Positions 46,567-55,239 of a DNA stretch of 64,000 nt are shown in pieces. Numbering within the stretch: position 1 is the stretch's first letter; each line of letters starts with the position of its first letter. This stretch comes from an uncultured Prevotella sp. GTDB taxonomy: Bacteria > Bacteroidota > Bacteroidia > Bacteroidales > Bacteroidaceae. The DNA lies in NCBI GenBank assembly GCA_944320105.1, contig CALUGA010000001.1, positions 165,449 through 229,448 on the forward strand, given 5' to 3'. A program made the translations under genes and the position numbers. The notes below the pieces were generated by a model. The model saw only the letters and a program-made list of their open reading frames with translations. It ran no database searches and had not been told where the DNA came from.

Positions 46567-47166
46567 TCATGCCCCAACGCTGAGCGTTATGTTGTGCTGG
46601 CGGGCCATGCGGCGCAGGTTGAGGATGGCGTAGCGCATGCGGCCGAGCGACGTGTTGATGCTCACACCCGTTATCTCGGCTATCTCCTTAAACGATAGCC
46701 CTTGGTAGAAACGCATATAGACCACCTCGCGCTGAGGGGCGGGCAGGGCGTTCATCATGCGGCGCACGTCGGCCATCACTTGCTCGCTCACTATCTCTTC
46801 CTCGCGGCATACGTCCATTACCGATGCGCTGCGGAGGTTGGTGAGGTCGTTGTCTTCGGCCATCTCCACTATGTGCTCGTTCTTGCCTTGGCGATACCAA
46901 TCCATGATGACGTTGTGGGCGATGCGCGTCACCCAGAACGAGAACTTGCCGGAGTCGGTGTACTTGCCTTCCTGCAGCTTCATAATGACTTTCACGAACG
47001 TGTCCTGAAAGATGTCGTTGGCCGTTTCCTGGTCTCTGACCACGAACATTATGTATGTGAAAAGCTTCGACTGGTTGCGTGCCAATAACTCATCAAAAGC
47101 CTTATTGTCTCCGTCCACGTATAGTAATGCCAACTCTTCGTCGGTCATACTTCCGAAATTTATCAT
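46567..47166 (-). CDS. ECF-type RNA polymerase sigma factor
   Basis: A 199-residue sigma-70-family factor. Region 2 (about 15-90; NQSKLFTYIMFVVRDQETANDIFQ, TWVTRIAHNVI-like) binds core and -10 DNA; region 4 (about 135-190; PAPQREVVYMRFYQGLSFKEIAEI) has the helix-turn-helix for -35 recognition. No anti-sigma factor gene is adjacent, so its control is not visible; many such lone Bacteroidetes ECF factors are of unknown regulon. A shorter start (M7) is possible. It has a good promoter in the 179-bp upstream gap. Confidence 0.92.
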   Translation of the reverse strand: MINFGSMTDEELALLYVDGDNKAFDELLARNQSKLFTYIMFVVRDQETANDIFQDTFVKVIMKLQEGKYTDSGKFSFWVTRIAHNVIMDWYRQGKNEHIVEMAEDNDLTNLRSASVMDVCREEEIVSEQVMADVRRMMNALPAPQREVVYMRFYQGLSFKEIAEITGVSINTSLGRMRYAILNLRRMARQHNITLSVGA

Positions 47167-47255
47167 ACTTAATTGTGCTTTTTGTTATTAAGTAAACGTT
47201 TCGTCGATAGGCTAAAATGTTTTGATGCTTGTTATTGGAATTGTTGTTTGTGTTG

Positions 47256-47287
47256 CAAAAGTATATAAAATAATTGTTTTCTCCAAA
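47256..47287 (-). promoter_or_regulatory. Promoter of the ECF sigma gene
   Basis: TTTG (47284-47287), 20 nt, TACTTTTG (47256-47263) on the leftward strand. Confidence 0.75.
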
Positions 47288-47345
47288 AAAAATGACGGCA
47301 AATTGCGTTTTGAACGAGGCTTTTGCGAAGTGGGGCAGGCCTGCA

Positions 47346-47801
47346 TTACAACTGCCACCACTTCTTTTTGTGCCTGCCTGCGGCCTGTCCTTGGCGGGCG
47401 TAGGTTTGGCTGCCTGAGCCTCCAGTCTCAGCCTCGTCAAGCAAGTCGCGCCACGTCTTGCCTTGGCTTACCATGTGGTATATCTGGCCCCAGTCGGGCA
47501 ATCCGCCGAGGCTGCGGTCATCGATGAATAGGTCGGCTTTCAGCTTGCGGCTGAAGTGCTGATTGTTGCTTATCGTCTCCTCGGGGTAGTCGCGGTTGAC
47601 GGCCCAGAACTCCACGCCCCGCTCGCGGCACCACTCTACGGCTTCGTCGAGCAGTTCGCCTTCGCGCACGCTCCAAAGTATGAGACGGTGGCGGTCGTTG
47701 GTGAGCATCTTGAGCGTGTCGGTGGCAAAGGGAATCTCTTCGCCTATGCCGGGGTATCTGTCCGTGACTATCGTTCCGTCGAAGTCTACAGCTATCGTCA
47801 T
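47346..47801 (-). CDS. HAD-superfamily phosphatase (BT0820-like)
   Basis: A 151-residue small HAD hydrolase without a cap domain. MTIAVDFDGTIV gives the catalytic DxD, ILWSVREGE motif II, and LFIDDRSLGGLPDW the metal-binding acid pair. Its start overlaps the stop of the Wzc gene by four bases (ATGA), so it is translated with it. By position it might act on a phosphorylated sugar or a phosphotyrosine partner, but nothing in the sequence fixes the substrate. The basic, Trp-rich tail (KKKWWQL) is unusual. Confidence 0.8.
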   Translation of the reverse strand: MTIAVDFDGTIVTDRYPGIGEEIPFATDTLKMLTNDRHRLILWSVREGELLDEAVEWCRERGVEFWAVNRDYPEETISNNQHFSRKLKADLFIDDRSLGGLPDWGQIYHMVSQGKTWRDLLDEAETGGSGSQTYARQGQAAGRHKKKWWQL

Positions 47802-50323
47802 ACCTTTATCGATTTGTCTTCCTTATTGCCGTAGTGGCTGTTTGTGTAGCTGCCGTAGCTCGAGTAAGAGCCGTAGCGGCCATACTTGCCGTATCGCCCG
47901 TATTTGCCGTACTTGCCATAGCCGTAGTAGTAGCCGTATTTCTTCTTCGACATGTCAACGCCGTTGAGCACTATGCACATATTGGGCAGCTTGTTGGAGC
48001 CTGCCACCTCGTTGATGAGGGCGAAGCTCGACTTGGCTGTGTAGTCAGCGCGGCATATCACTGCGGTGACGTCGGCAAGGCGGCCTATCTGCAGCGTGTC
48101 GGTTACAAGCCCTACGGGTGCGGTGTCGAGGATGATGTAGTCGTACTTCTGCCTCAGGTGGGCGATGATTGTGCCGAGGTTCTCGCGGGCAAGCAGCTCG
48201 GTGGGGTTGGGCGGTATGGGGCCTGCGAGCATCAGGTCGAGGTTTTTGTTGACGCCCGACGGCTGTATCTGGCTGTCGATGTCGGTTGCCGATGGGTTGT
48301 CTTTAGTGAGCAGCGGAGTCACGCCGAGGCTGCGGTCGGATATGCCGAAGAGCCTGCCGAGGGCGGGCTTGCGTATGTCGAGGCCCATGAGTATGACCTT
48401 CTTGCCCAGCAAGGCGAAGCTCACGGAGAGGTTGGCGGCATTGAACGTCTTGCCTTCGCCAGAAATGGACGAGGTGAACATGATTACCTTTTGGTCGTCC
48501 TTGAGCATGAACTTGATGTTGGTGCGCATGGAGCGGTATATTTCGTCTATCTGCTCGTTCTTGTTTTCATGGACTACGATGCCAGCTGCGCTCTTTGCGC
48601 TTTCGCTTGCCACGGCCACATCGGCGATGATGGGCAGGCGCGTAAGGCGTGCCACGTCGTCGTGTCCCTCAATCTTGTAGCGCATGAGTTGCAGCAGGTA
48701 GAGAATGCCGAGCGGCAGACCGAGGCCAATGACGAGTGCGCCGAGAATGATTATGCTGCCCTTGGGGCTTACCTTCCCGCCGAAGATCGGGTCGTCAATC
48801 ATCTGTCCCTTGTCGGCCGTAGCGGCAAGCGAGATTGAGTTTTCCTCGCGTTTCTGCAAGAGCATGAGGTAAAGTCCCGACTTCACTTCCTGCTGGCGGC
48901 CAATCTGTGTGAGTATCCGCTCCTGCTCGGGGGTGCTGGCTATGCGGCTCTGGTATAGCTCGTACTGCGACTCTATGCTCTGGCGCTGTATGTCGGCGCT
49001 GCGGCGGGCCTGCCTCAGCGCAGTGCGCAGGCTTGCCTGCATATCGTTGAGCGTGTTTGTAAGGGCCATAACCTGCGGGGCAATCTCCGATGCCGACTGC
49101 AGCAGTCTGTTGCGTTCGAGCACGGTTTTGTTGAACTCTCCGATTATGGCTGTCGACGCATTGTCAGCCAATCCGATGTTTGAAGGTATGATATCGTACT
49201 TGTTAGCCGGGTCGTCGATGAACTCGCTGAGGTAGTCGAGCAGCTCTACCTGCGTTTTGGCTTCGGCCAGTTTCGTGGCATACTGGCTCGACTGTGTGAG
49301 CGTCTGTGTGGCATCGAGCCTCAGTTCTGTCAAGTTGTGTTTCTTCTTGTAGCTCTCAAGGTCGCCCTCGGTGGTGCCAAGCTCGGCGTTGATCTTTTCC
49401 AGGCGTTCGTTGATAAACTTCTCGGTCTTGATCGCTATCTCGTTCTTGTCAGCGTTGGCCTGCCTGTTGTAGCAGATAACGAGCTGCTTAAGGAACTCCT
49501 CGGCCCTGAGCTTGTTCTCGTCGTTGATGGTCACCAGTGCTATTGAGGTGGTCTTTGATGTAGGCTCAACGGTCATGGAGCCTATGTAGCGGGCTGCCAC
49601 GAGCGACGGCGGCACTATCGTTATGTGCATCGCCCGGTCGAAAGATTCAGGGGAAACATCGTGGAGGTTGGGGGTGAACGTGAGTGTGCCGGCGTGCGTG
49701 TTCACCTTGGCGGGAAGCGAATTGAACGATGCCTGGAAAGGCATCTCGTCTTCCTTGCTGTTGTTGGTGAGCACAATGCCGTCAACGGAGTAGCGTCCGC
49801 CCTCCTTCGTGACTTTCATCTTTACGCCCAGAACGCGCTCGGTGCGGTAAGGGTCGTCCATGCGCGACAACGCGGCGGAGTCGATGTCAACGTTTATCGG
49901 CTGCGTGTTGTATACCAGCCGGTCTTTTATTCTACCTTCAAGTTTGTATTCCGTGTACAGCTTCAGGTCTTTCACGGCCTCGCGGGCCAGGATGTTGCTC
50001 CTCAGTATTTCCACCTCGTTGTCTATTCCGTTGCTGTTGGAGATGAAGCCGAGGTCTTGCATGTTGGCGAGCATTTGGTTGCTGCCGCGCCCTTGTTTGC
50101 TGCCATCGTCCTTGATGAGGATTTTCACTGCCACTTGATATACCGGGTTTGTGTACCTCAGGTAAACCATCGCAATGCATAGGCATACGAACACTGACAA
50201 TGCAAACCATTGCCAGTTGAGTATGAACATGGTGAGCAGAGACTTTATGTCGAACGATGACTCTTGCTCTTCGCCTACCATCGGGCTGCCGTTTTGTGTC
50301 GTCTCGATGTTGTTGTTTTCCAT
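47798..50323 (-). CDS. Wzc-type exopolysaccharide tyrosine autokinase
   Basis: An 841-residue inner-membrane protein controlling polysaccharide chain length and export. Wzz domain and first transmembrane helix at about 30-60, a long periplasmic coiled-coil region (about 300-480), a second helix near 540 (IIILGALVIGLGLPLGILYLL), then the BY-kinase: Walker A SGEGKTFNAANL, A' VILMGLDIRKP and Walker B YDYIILDTAPVG. The C-terminus is a striking tyrosine cluster (GYYYGYGKYGKYGRYGKY) that would be autophosphorylated. It follows rfbA after 90 bp and is coupled to the HAD phosphatase gene. Confidence 0.95.
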   Translation of the reverse strand: MENNNIETTQNGSPMVGEEQESSFDIKSLLTMFILNWQWFALSVFVCLCIAMVYLRYTNPVYQVAVKILIKDDGSKQGRGSNQMLANMQDLGFISNSNGIDNEVEILRSNILAREAVKDLKLYTEYKLEGRIKDRLVYNTQPINVDIDSAALSRMDDPYRTERVLGVKMKVTKEGGRYSVDGIVLTNNSKEDEMPFQASFNSLPAKVNTHAGTLTFTPNLHDVSPESFDRAMHITIVPPSLVAARYIGSMTVEPTSKTTSIALVTINDENKLRAEEFLKQLVICYNRQANADKNEIAIKTEKFINERLEKINAELGTTEGDLESYKKKHNLTELRLDATQTLTQSSQYATKLAEAKTQVELLDYLSEFIDDPANKYDIIPSNIGLADNASTAIIGEFNKTVLERNRLLQSASEIAPQVMALTNTLNDMQASLRTALRQARRSADIQRQSIESQYELYQSRIASTPEQERILTQIGRQQEVKSGLYLMLLQKREENSISLAATADKGQMIDDPIFGGKVSPKGSIIILGALVIGLGLPLGILYLLQLMRYKIEGHDDVARLTRLPIIADVAVASESAKSAAGIVVHENKNEQIDEIYRSMRTNIKFMLKDDQKVIMFTSSISGEGKTFNAANLSVSFALLGKKVILMGLDIRKPALGRLFGISDRSLGVTPLLTKDNPSATDIDSQIQPSGVNKNLDLMLAGPIPPNPTELLARENLGTIIAHLRQKYDYIILDTAPVGLVTDTLQIGRLADVTAVICRADYTAKSSFALINEVAGSNKLPNMCIVLNGVDMSKKKYGYYYGYGKYGKYGRYGKYGRYGSYSSYGSYTNSHYGNKEDKSIKV

Positions 50324-50413
50324 CTATGGTTGCTGTTTTGTCCTAAGTGGATTTGTTGGGTATGTAATGTCGGTATTCGCGTAGTTGTTTGTGGGAGTCT
50401 TGTGGCCAATGCG

Positions 50414-51280
50414 TCAGAGCTTCATGAGGTATTGCCCGTAGCTGTTTTTCATCATTGGCTTGGCCAGCTCGTGCAGCTTCTCCTTGGTGATCCAGCCTTG
50501 TTTGTAGGCTATTTCCTCCAGGCATGCCACCTTGAGCCCTTGCCGCTTTTCGATTACTTCGATGAATGTGCTGGCTTCGCTCAGACTGTCGTGGGTGCCG
50601 GTGTCAAGCCACGCAAAGCCTCTTTGCAGTGTTTGCACCTTCAAGGCTTTCTGAGCCAGGTATTCTTGGTTCACCGTCGTGATTTCCAGTTCGCCGCGTG
50701 CGCTTGGCTTTATCCTCTTTGCAATGTCAACAACGCTGTTTGGATAGAAGTACAGCCCAACCACGGCATAGTTCGACTTGGGGTGCTCGGGCTTCTCCTC
50801 AATGCTAAGGCAGTTGCCCTCGCCGTCGAACTCAGCCACTCCATACCGCTCCGGGTCGTTCACGTAGTAGCCGAATACGGTGGCCATTCCGCGCCTCTCG
50901 GCATTGTCAACGCTTTGCTTGAGCAATCCCGTGAAGCCGCTGCCGTAGAATATGTTGTCGCCTAGCACGAGGCACACGGTGTCTTTGCCAATGAACTTCT
51001 CGCCGATGATGAACGCCTGCGCAAGCCCGTCGGGCGATGGCTGCTCGGCGTACTCGAACTTGACGCCAAGGTCTTCTCCGCTTCCAAGTAGCCGCTTGAA
51101 GCCGGGCAGGTCGTATGGCGTGCTGATGATAAGGATTTCCCTGATGCCTGCCAGCATGAGTGCAGATATGGGATAGTAAATCATCGGCTTGTCGAAAATA
51201 GGAATCAGCTGCTTGCTTATCCCTTTCGTTATTGGGTAAAGACGCGTTCCGCTGCCCCCCGCTAATACGATACCTTTCAT
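50414..51280 (-). CDS. rfbA: Glucose-1-phosphate thymidylyltransferase
   Basis: A 288-residue nucleotidyltransferase making dTDP-glucose, the entry step to dTDP-rhamnose. [20 protein letters not shown] is the G-x-G-T-R-L signature; VLGDNIFYG and [12 protein letters not shown] carry the metal and sugar contacts. It is first in the leftward exopolysaccharide transcript with the Wzc autokinase. The other dTDP-rhamnose gene seen here, rfbD, lies 11 kb away on the other strand. Confidence 0.97.
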   Translation of the reverse strand: MKGIVLAGGSGTRLYPITKGISKQLIPIFDKPMIYYPISALMLAGIREILIISTPYDLPGFKRLLGSGEDLGVKFEYAEQPSPDGLAQAFIIGEKFIGKDTVCLVLGDNIFYGSGFTGLLKQSVDNAERRGMATVFGYYVNDPERYGVAEFDGEGNCLSIEEKPEHPKSNYAVVGLYFYPNSVVDIAKRIKPSARGELEITTVNQEYLAQKALKVQTLQRGFAWLDTGTHDSLSEASTFIEVIEKRQGLKVACLEEIAYKQGWITKEKLHELAKPMMKNSYGQYLMKL

Positions 51281-51305
51281 TGTGGAATAGTCTGATATTT
51301 CGCTG

Positions 51306-51313
51306 CAAAGGTA
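51306..51313 (-). promoter_or_regulatory. -7 element of the rfbA promoter
   Basis: TACCTTTG on the leftward strand, 26 bp before the rfbA start; the matching -33 element is weak. Confidence 0.55.
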
Positions 51314-51377
51314 CTGTTTTTTCTTATATTAGAAATGATTTCGTGTTGAAAATCATTCCTTTCTCCAAGAAATTGCG

Positions 51378-51385
51378 TAACTTTG
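51378..51385 (+). promoter_or_regulatory. -7 element for the 51486 gene
   Basis: TAACTTTG on the rightward strand gives a leader of about 95 nt for the conserved hypothetical gene; no clear TTTG at standard spacing. Confidence 0.5.
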
Positions 51386-51485
51386 CACTCAAATCAAACT
51401 TTTAACATTCATTCAGCTCCCGCTTGCACCCAAGCGCTTTGCGATTTGCGGGGTTTGCACGGGCTGTTGACAGAGAAAGAAGACT

Positions 51486-52133
51486 ATGGGTTTTATATCA
51501 AGATTATTCCGCCGCAAGGAATCTGAGCGGCAGAAAGTGGGCGGCATGGAAGACTTCATGACGTTGATACGCGTCTATTTTCAGGCTGCCATTGCGTCGG
51601 AGGTGGGCATCACAAACCTCGCCATGCTCCCCGACTTGCGTGTGTTCAAGACCACGCTCCACGTGCCTACGCAGAACAACCGGCTCGGCCTCGGCGAAAA
51701 GGCACGTTGCAAAAAGATGCTGAAAGAGATGTACTCGCTCACCGATGACTTCTTCAAGGAGATAGACCAGAGCATTCGCCGCCGTTGCCGCAAGCTGCAA
51801 GACGTGCAGGTTTACCTCGTGCAGTTCCAGGGATTCACCCAAGAGCTGATGATGCTCATGGGCAACCTGATGAAGTTCAAGCTGCGTTTGCCGGGCTTTT
51901 TCAAGAAAGCTCTTTATGCGATGACCGAGAAGACGGTCAACAATATATATAATAAGAACAACTTCACCGAACCCGGCGTGATGAAGGCCGTGGTGGCAGT
52001 GCGCGAGTATTCGCACAAGCTCGGCTTCTCGCAGCGCTGGGTCACCGACTTTGTTTACACCGTGGTGATGCTCGCAAAGAAAGAACCGCAGCCGCAGGAC
52101 GGCGGAGATGCCCCGAAAGATAAAAAACATTAA
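51486..52133 (+). CDS. Conserved hypothetical protein, basic and helical
   Basis: A 215-residue soluble protein with a basic start (MGFISRLFRRKESERQK), no signal peptide and no membrane segment. It is mostly predicted helix, with pairs of basic residues (KARCKKMLKEM, SIRRRCRKLQ). I recognise no domain; similar proteins occur in Bacteroidales next to zapA and rny, but no function is known to me. It ends in a charged tail (KDKKH). Its stop is 77 bp before the coiled-coil gene, which has its own -7 box. Confidence 0.7.
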   Translation: MGFISRLFRRKESERQKVGGMEDFMTLIRVYFQAAIASEVGITNLAMLPDLRVFKTTLHVPTQNNRLGLGEKARCKKMLKEMYSLTDDFFKEIDQSIRRRCRKLQDVQVYLVQFQGFTQELMMLMGNLMKFKLRLPGFFKKALYAMTEKTVNNIYNKNNFTEPGVMKAVVAVREYSHKLGFSQRWVTDFVYTVVMLAKKEPQPQDGGDAPKDKKH

Positions 52134-52192
52134 ATTAACAGACCCGGCGCGGCGAAATGCCGATGCGTTGAGGATATTTTAATACCTTTGTA

Positions 52193-52200
52193 TTCATAGA
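52193..52200 (+). promoter_or_regulatory. -7 element for the zapB-like/zapA/rny run
   Basis: TACCTTTG with TTG at 52168-52170 (22 nt spacing), ending 10 bp before the ATG of the coiled-coil gene. Confidence 0.6.
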
Positions 52201-52210
52201 GTTGTTGCCT

Positions 52211-52507
52211 ATGGCATCAGACGAACAGACTTTGGCGTTGTTTCAGACCCGCGTGAGGCAGATGCTCCTTCAGTTCAAGCAGCTGAAAAAGGAGAATGAG
52301 GAGCTTTACGCCATGGTTGACAATGCCGAGAGGGAGGCAAGGGAGCTGCGTGCCGAGCTGAAGCGCAAGTCCGAAGAGTACGATACGCTTAAGATGGCCA
52401 AGATGCTTGAAGTCTCCGATGCCGACATAGATGCTTCTAAAAACAGGCTGGCACGGCTCATACGGGATGTTAACAGGTGCATCGCTATCTTGTCTGAACA
52501 GAAATAG
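52211..52507 (+). CDS. Short coiled-coil protein, ZapB-like
   Basis: A 98-residue protein (ATG at 52211; the TTG 9 bp earlier is less likely). Residues about 12-65 form a heptad-rich coiled coil (LQFKQLKKENEELYAMVDNAE). Small coiled-coil proteins of this type immediately precede zapA in Bacteroidales and may be the division partner ZapB-like factor; homology to enterobacterial ZapB is not shown by sequence. Stop is 10 bp before zapA. Confidence 0.65.
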   Translation: MASDEQTLALFQTRVRQMLLQFKQLKKENEELYAMVDNAEREARELRAELKRKSEEYDTLKMAKMLEVSDADIDASKNRLARLIRDVNRCIAILSEQK

Positions 52508-52517
52508 GTAGAGATCG

Positions 52518-52826
52518 ATGGCAGAACAGAACAGTGATAAACTACATATACGGCTCCATGTCTACGACGAAGAGATAGAAGTGGTCGTAGACCGCGACGA
52601 CGAGGAGTATTACCGCGCAGCAGCCAAGCTCATCACAGACCGCTACAATGTATATGCCAAGATTTACAAGGGGCGGAAGAGCGATCATGTGATTGCGCTG
52701 ATGGCCCTTATTGACATTGCGTTGCAGTACCAAAAGGAGCGGGCAAGGAATGACACTGCGCCGTATAATGATATTCTCACACACCTGACTGCTGAAATCG
52801 AAGATGCACTCGGAGAGAAGAAATGA
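52518..52826 (+). CDS. zapA: Cell division protein ZapA
   Basis: A 102-residue protein matching ZapA: a beta-rich N-terminal half (KLHIRLHVYDEEIEVVVDRDDEEYYR) followed by a helix (DHVIALMALIDIALQYQKER). It bundles FtsZ filaments at the division ring. Typical length. It sits between the coiled-coil gene and rny and is likely cotranscribed with both. Confidence 0.9.
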   Translation: MAEQNSDKLHIRLHVYDEEIEVVVDRDDEEYYRAAAKLITDRYNVYAKIYKGRKSDHVIALMALIDIALQYQKERARNDTAPYNDILTHLTAEIEDALGEKK

Positions 52827-52855
52827 GAATATTAACAATTTTATAATTTAGCTTT

Positions 52856-54391
52856 ATGATACTAACAATAATCATTGCCGTCGCTGCACTGGTAGTAGGT
52901 GGGGTGGGCGGATATCTCGTTTTCCGATATATAATTACTGGAAAATATAAAGAGATGATTGAGGCCGCCGAGAAGGAGGCCAACGTTATGAAGGAGAAGA
53001 AGCTCCTTGAAGTCAAGGAGAAGTTCCTCAACAAGAAGAGCGAGCTTGAGAAAGAGGTGCAGGTTCGCAACCAGCACATACAGCAAAGTGAGAACAAGCT
53101 CAAGCAGCGCGAGATTTCGCTCAACCAGAGGCAGGAGGAACTGGGCCGCCGCAAGAACGACCTCGACAACCAGCAGGTGCGTATTGACAACGAGAAGAAG
53201 CTCATACAAATGCGCCATGAGGAGCTTGAAAAGATGCAGTTGCAGGAGCGTGCCAAGCTCGAAGAACTCTCCGGGCTTAGCGCAGAAGAGGCAAAGCAAC
53301 GCCTGGTTGAGGCCATGAAAGACGAGGCCAAGACCGATGCGCAGAGCTACATCAACGAAATCATGGACGAGGCCAAGCTCAATGCCAATGCGCAGGCCCG
53401 CAAGATAGTCATCCAGACCATACAGCGAGTGGCCACCGAGACGGCCATTGAGAACAGCGTAAGCGTGTTCCACATCGACAACGACGAGGTGAAGGGGCGC
53501 ATCATAGGCCGCGAGGGGCGTAACATCCGTGCGCTTGAGGCAGCTACCGGAGTGGAAATAGTGGTTGACGATACGCCCGAGGCCATCGTCATCAGTGCAT
53601 TCGACCCCATACGCCGCGAGGTTTGCCGCCTTGCCCTCCACCAGCTCGTGTCCGACGGGCGCATCCATCCGGCGCGCATCGAGGAAGTTGTGCAGAAGGT
53701 TAAGAAGCAGCTTGAGAACGAAGTGATAGAGACCGGCAAGCGCACGGCCATCGACCTTGGCATCCACGGACTCCACCCGGAGCTTATACGCATCATCGGC
53801 AAGATGAAATACCGCAGCTCCTACGGCCAGAACTTGTTGCAGCATGCCCGTGAGACTGCCAACCTCTGTGCCGTCATGGCGTCGGAGCTGGGCCTTAACC
53901 CGAAGAAGGCAAAGCGCGCCGGCCTGCTCCACGACATAGGCAAGGTGCCTGATGAGGAGAGCGAACTGCCCCACGCACTCTACGGAGCAAAGATTGCCGA
54001 GAAGTACAAAGAGAAGCCCGACATCTGCAATGCCATAGCCGCTCACCACGACGAGTGCGAGATGAACACGCTGCTTGCCCCCATCGTGCAGGTTTGCGAC
54101 GCCATTAGTGGAGCGCGTCCCGGCGCCCGCCGCGAGATAGTTGAGGCCTACATCAAGCGTCTCAATGACCTTGAGGCCATTGCGATGAGCTATCCCGGCG
54201 TCACCAAGACCTACGCCATCCAGGCCGGGCGCGAGCTTCGCGTCATTGTAGGTGCCGACAAGATGGACGACAAGGAGACCGAGGCACTCTCCGGCGAGAT
54301 TGCCAACAAGATACAGACCGAGATGACTTATCCCGGCCAGGTGAAGATAACCGTCATACGCGAGACTCGCAGTGTGGCTTACGCCAAGTAA
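52856..54391 (+). CDS. rny: Ribonuclease Y
   Basis: A 511-residue membrane-anchored endoribonuclease starting mRNA decay. An N-terminal helix ([21 protein letters not shown]) anchors it; a long charged coiled coil follows (about 35-180); the KH domain has [15 protein letters not shown] (about 215); the HD domain has [10 protein letters not shown] (about 360) and IAAHHDE. All expected parts are present and the length is normal. The gene follows zapA after 29 bp and is closed by a terminator. Confidence 0.97.
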   Translation: MILTIIIAVAALVVGGVGGYLVFRYIITGKYKEMIEAAEKEANVMKEKKLLEVKEKFLNKKSELEKEVQVRNQHIQQSENKLKQREISLNQRQEELGRRKNDLDNQQVRIDNEKKLIQMRHEELEKMQLQERAKLEELSGLSAEEAKQRLVEAMKDEAKTDAQSYINEIMDEAKLNANAQARKIVIQTIQRVATETAIENSVSVFHIDNDEVKGRIIGREGRNIRALEAATGVEIVVDDTPEAIVISAFDPIRREVCRLALHQLVSDGRIHPARIEEVVQKVKKQLENEVIETGKRTAIDLGIHGLHPELIRIIGKMKYRSSYGQNLLQHARETANLCAVMASELGLNPKKAKRAGLLHDIGKVPDEESELPHALYGAKIAEKYKEKPDICNAIAAHHDECEMNTLLAPIVQVCDAISGARPGARREIVEAYIKRLNDLEAIAMSYPGVTKTYAIQAGRELRVIVGADKMDDKETEALSGEIANKIQTEMTYPGQVKITVIRETRSVAYAK

Positions 54392-54425
54392 CCAATGGGG
54401 TGTAGCACCCAATGTTGAAACACTC

Positions 54426-54462
54426 AAAAGGGCAGTGGGGAAAGTTCCCCGCTGCCCTTTTT
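54426..54462. terminator. Terminator after rny
   Basis: AAAAGGGCAGTGGGG pairs with CCCCGCTGCCCTTTTT, 35 bp after rny; it also lies 33 bp after the convergent GNAT gene and works in both directions. Confidence 0.88.
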
Positions 54463-54494
54463 GCGTATCGTTCCGTGCCGGTAAGTGCGTTGCG

Positions 54495-55040
54495 TCAGTG
54501 GGCTGCCGCTTCCCATTCCGCCCTTGTAAGTCGGCTCACGTGCTCTGTGCGCGTGTCATCCGTAAGCTGGTTGTATACAGCCTCGTTGGTATGGTGGTGC
54601 GCAAAGCCACATTTCTCCTGCGCCCGCTTCGATTTCTCGTTGCCGTCGAAGTAGCCGCACCACAGCGTCTTCAGCCCCATGTCCTCAAATCCGTGGCGAA
54701 TCACCTCGCGCATGGCTTCGGGTATGAGGCCCTGCCCCCAGAAAGGCACGCCTATCCAGTAAGATATCTCCCCCTCGTCGTCGCCTATCGGGAAGTTGCT
54801 CCTTGCCCCGGTGGTCAGTCCTATGCAGCCTATGGGTGTGTCGTCGCCTTTCAGTGTCACGGCAAACACGCCCGGCTGTGCAAACCAAGTCCTTATTATC
54901 TCCCTGCTTTCCTCCACGCTCTTGTGCGGCGGCCAGCCCGCAATGGGGCCAACCCTTTCGTCCTTTGCATAGAGGTATAATGCTTCTGCGTCAGTCTCTC
55001 TCCACGGGCGCAGTGTCAGTCTTTCTGTTTCCAGTTCCAT
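54495..55040 (-). CDS. GNAT N-acetyltransferase (RimJ/RimL type)
   Basis: A 181-residue acetyl-CoA-dependent enzyme. The N-terminal LETERLTLRPWRETDAEALY and SYWIGVPFWGQGLIPEAMREVIRHGFED are the RimJ/RimL-like pattern, with the acetyl-CoA loop at WGQGLIPEA. Such proteins acetylate ribosomal-protein termini or small molecules; the substrate is unknown. A MITE-like element lies 10 bp upstream of its start and may have displaced its promoter. Confidence 0.88.
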   Translation of the reverse strand: MELETERLTLRPWRETDAEALYLYAKDERVGPIAGWPPHKSVEESREIIRTWFAQPGVFAVTLKGDDTPIGCIGLTTGARSNFPIGDDEGEISYWIGVPFWGQGLIPEAMREVIRHGFEDMGLKTLWCGYFDGNEKSKRAQEKCGFAHHHTNEAVYNQLTDDTRTEHVSRLTRAEWEAAAH

Positions 55041-55050
55041 TTTGTCTTTT

Positions 55051-55191
55051 TGAATATCCGCAAAGCTCCTATCCGAAGGAGTTAAAGGAGTTATAAGAAG
55101 TTATCGCTCCACTACATTCCGCTAAGGAGTTAGAGGACAAATGCTTGTCCACTTCAATATTTCCATTTGCTTGGCTGATTGCGGACATTCA
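55051..55191. mobile_element. MITE-like element, copy B
   Basis: A 141-bp non-coding element whose first 30 bp and last 80 bp are almost identical to copy A (19677-19818). Terminal inverted repeats TGAATATCCGCAA and TTGCGGACATTCA are flanked by a perfect 10-bp direct repeat, TTTGTCTTTT (55041-55050 and 55192-55201), i.e. a target-site duplication. No transposase gene is visible in the window. Confidence 0.8.
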
Positions 55192-55239
55192 TTTGTCTTT
55201 TTTAAGGTTAAGTTGCCTTTTTTGCGGCATCCTTTCCTG

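Noticed and set aside
52862-54427. 521-codon leftward frame opposite rny
   Set aside because: It is the antisense of a well conserved ribonuclease Y gene and shows no domain.
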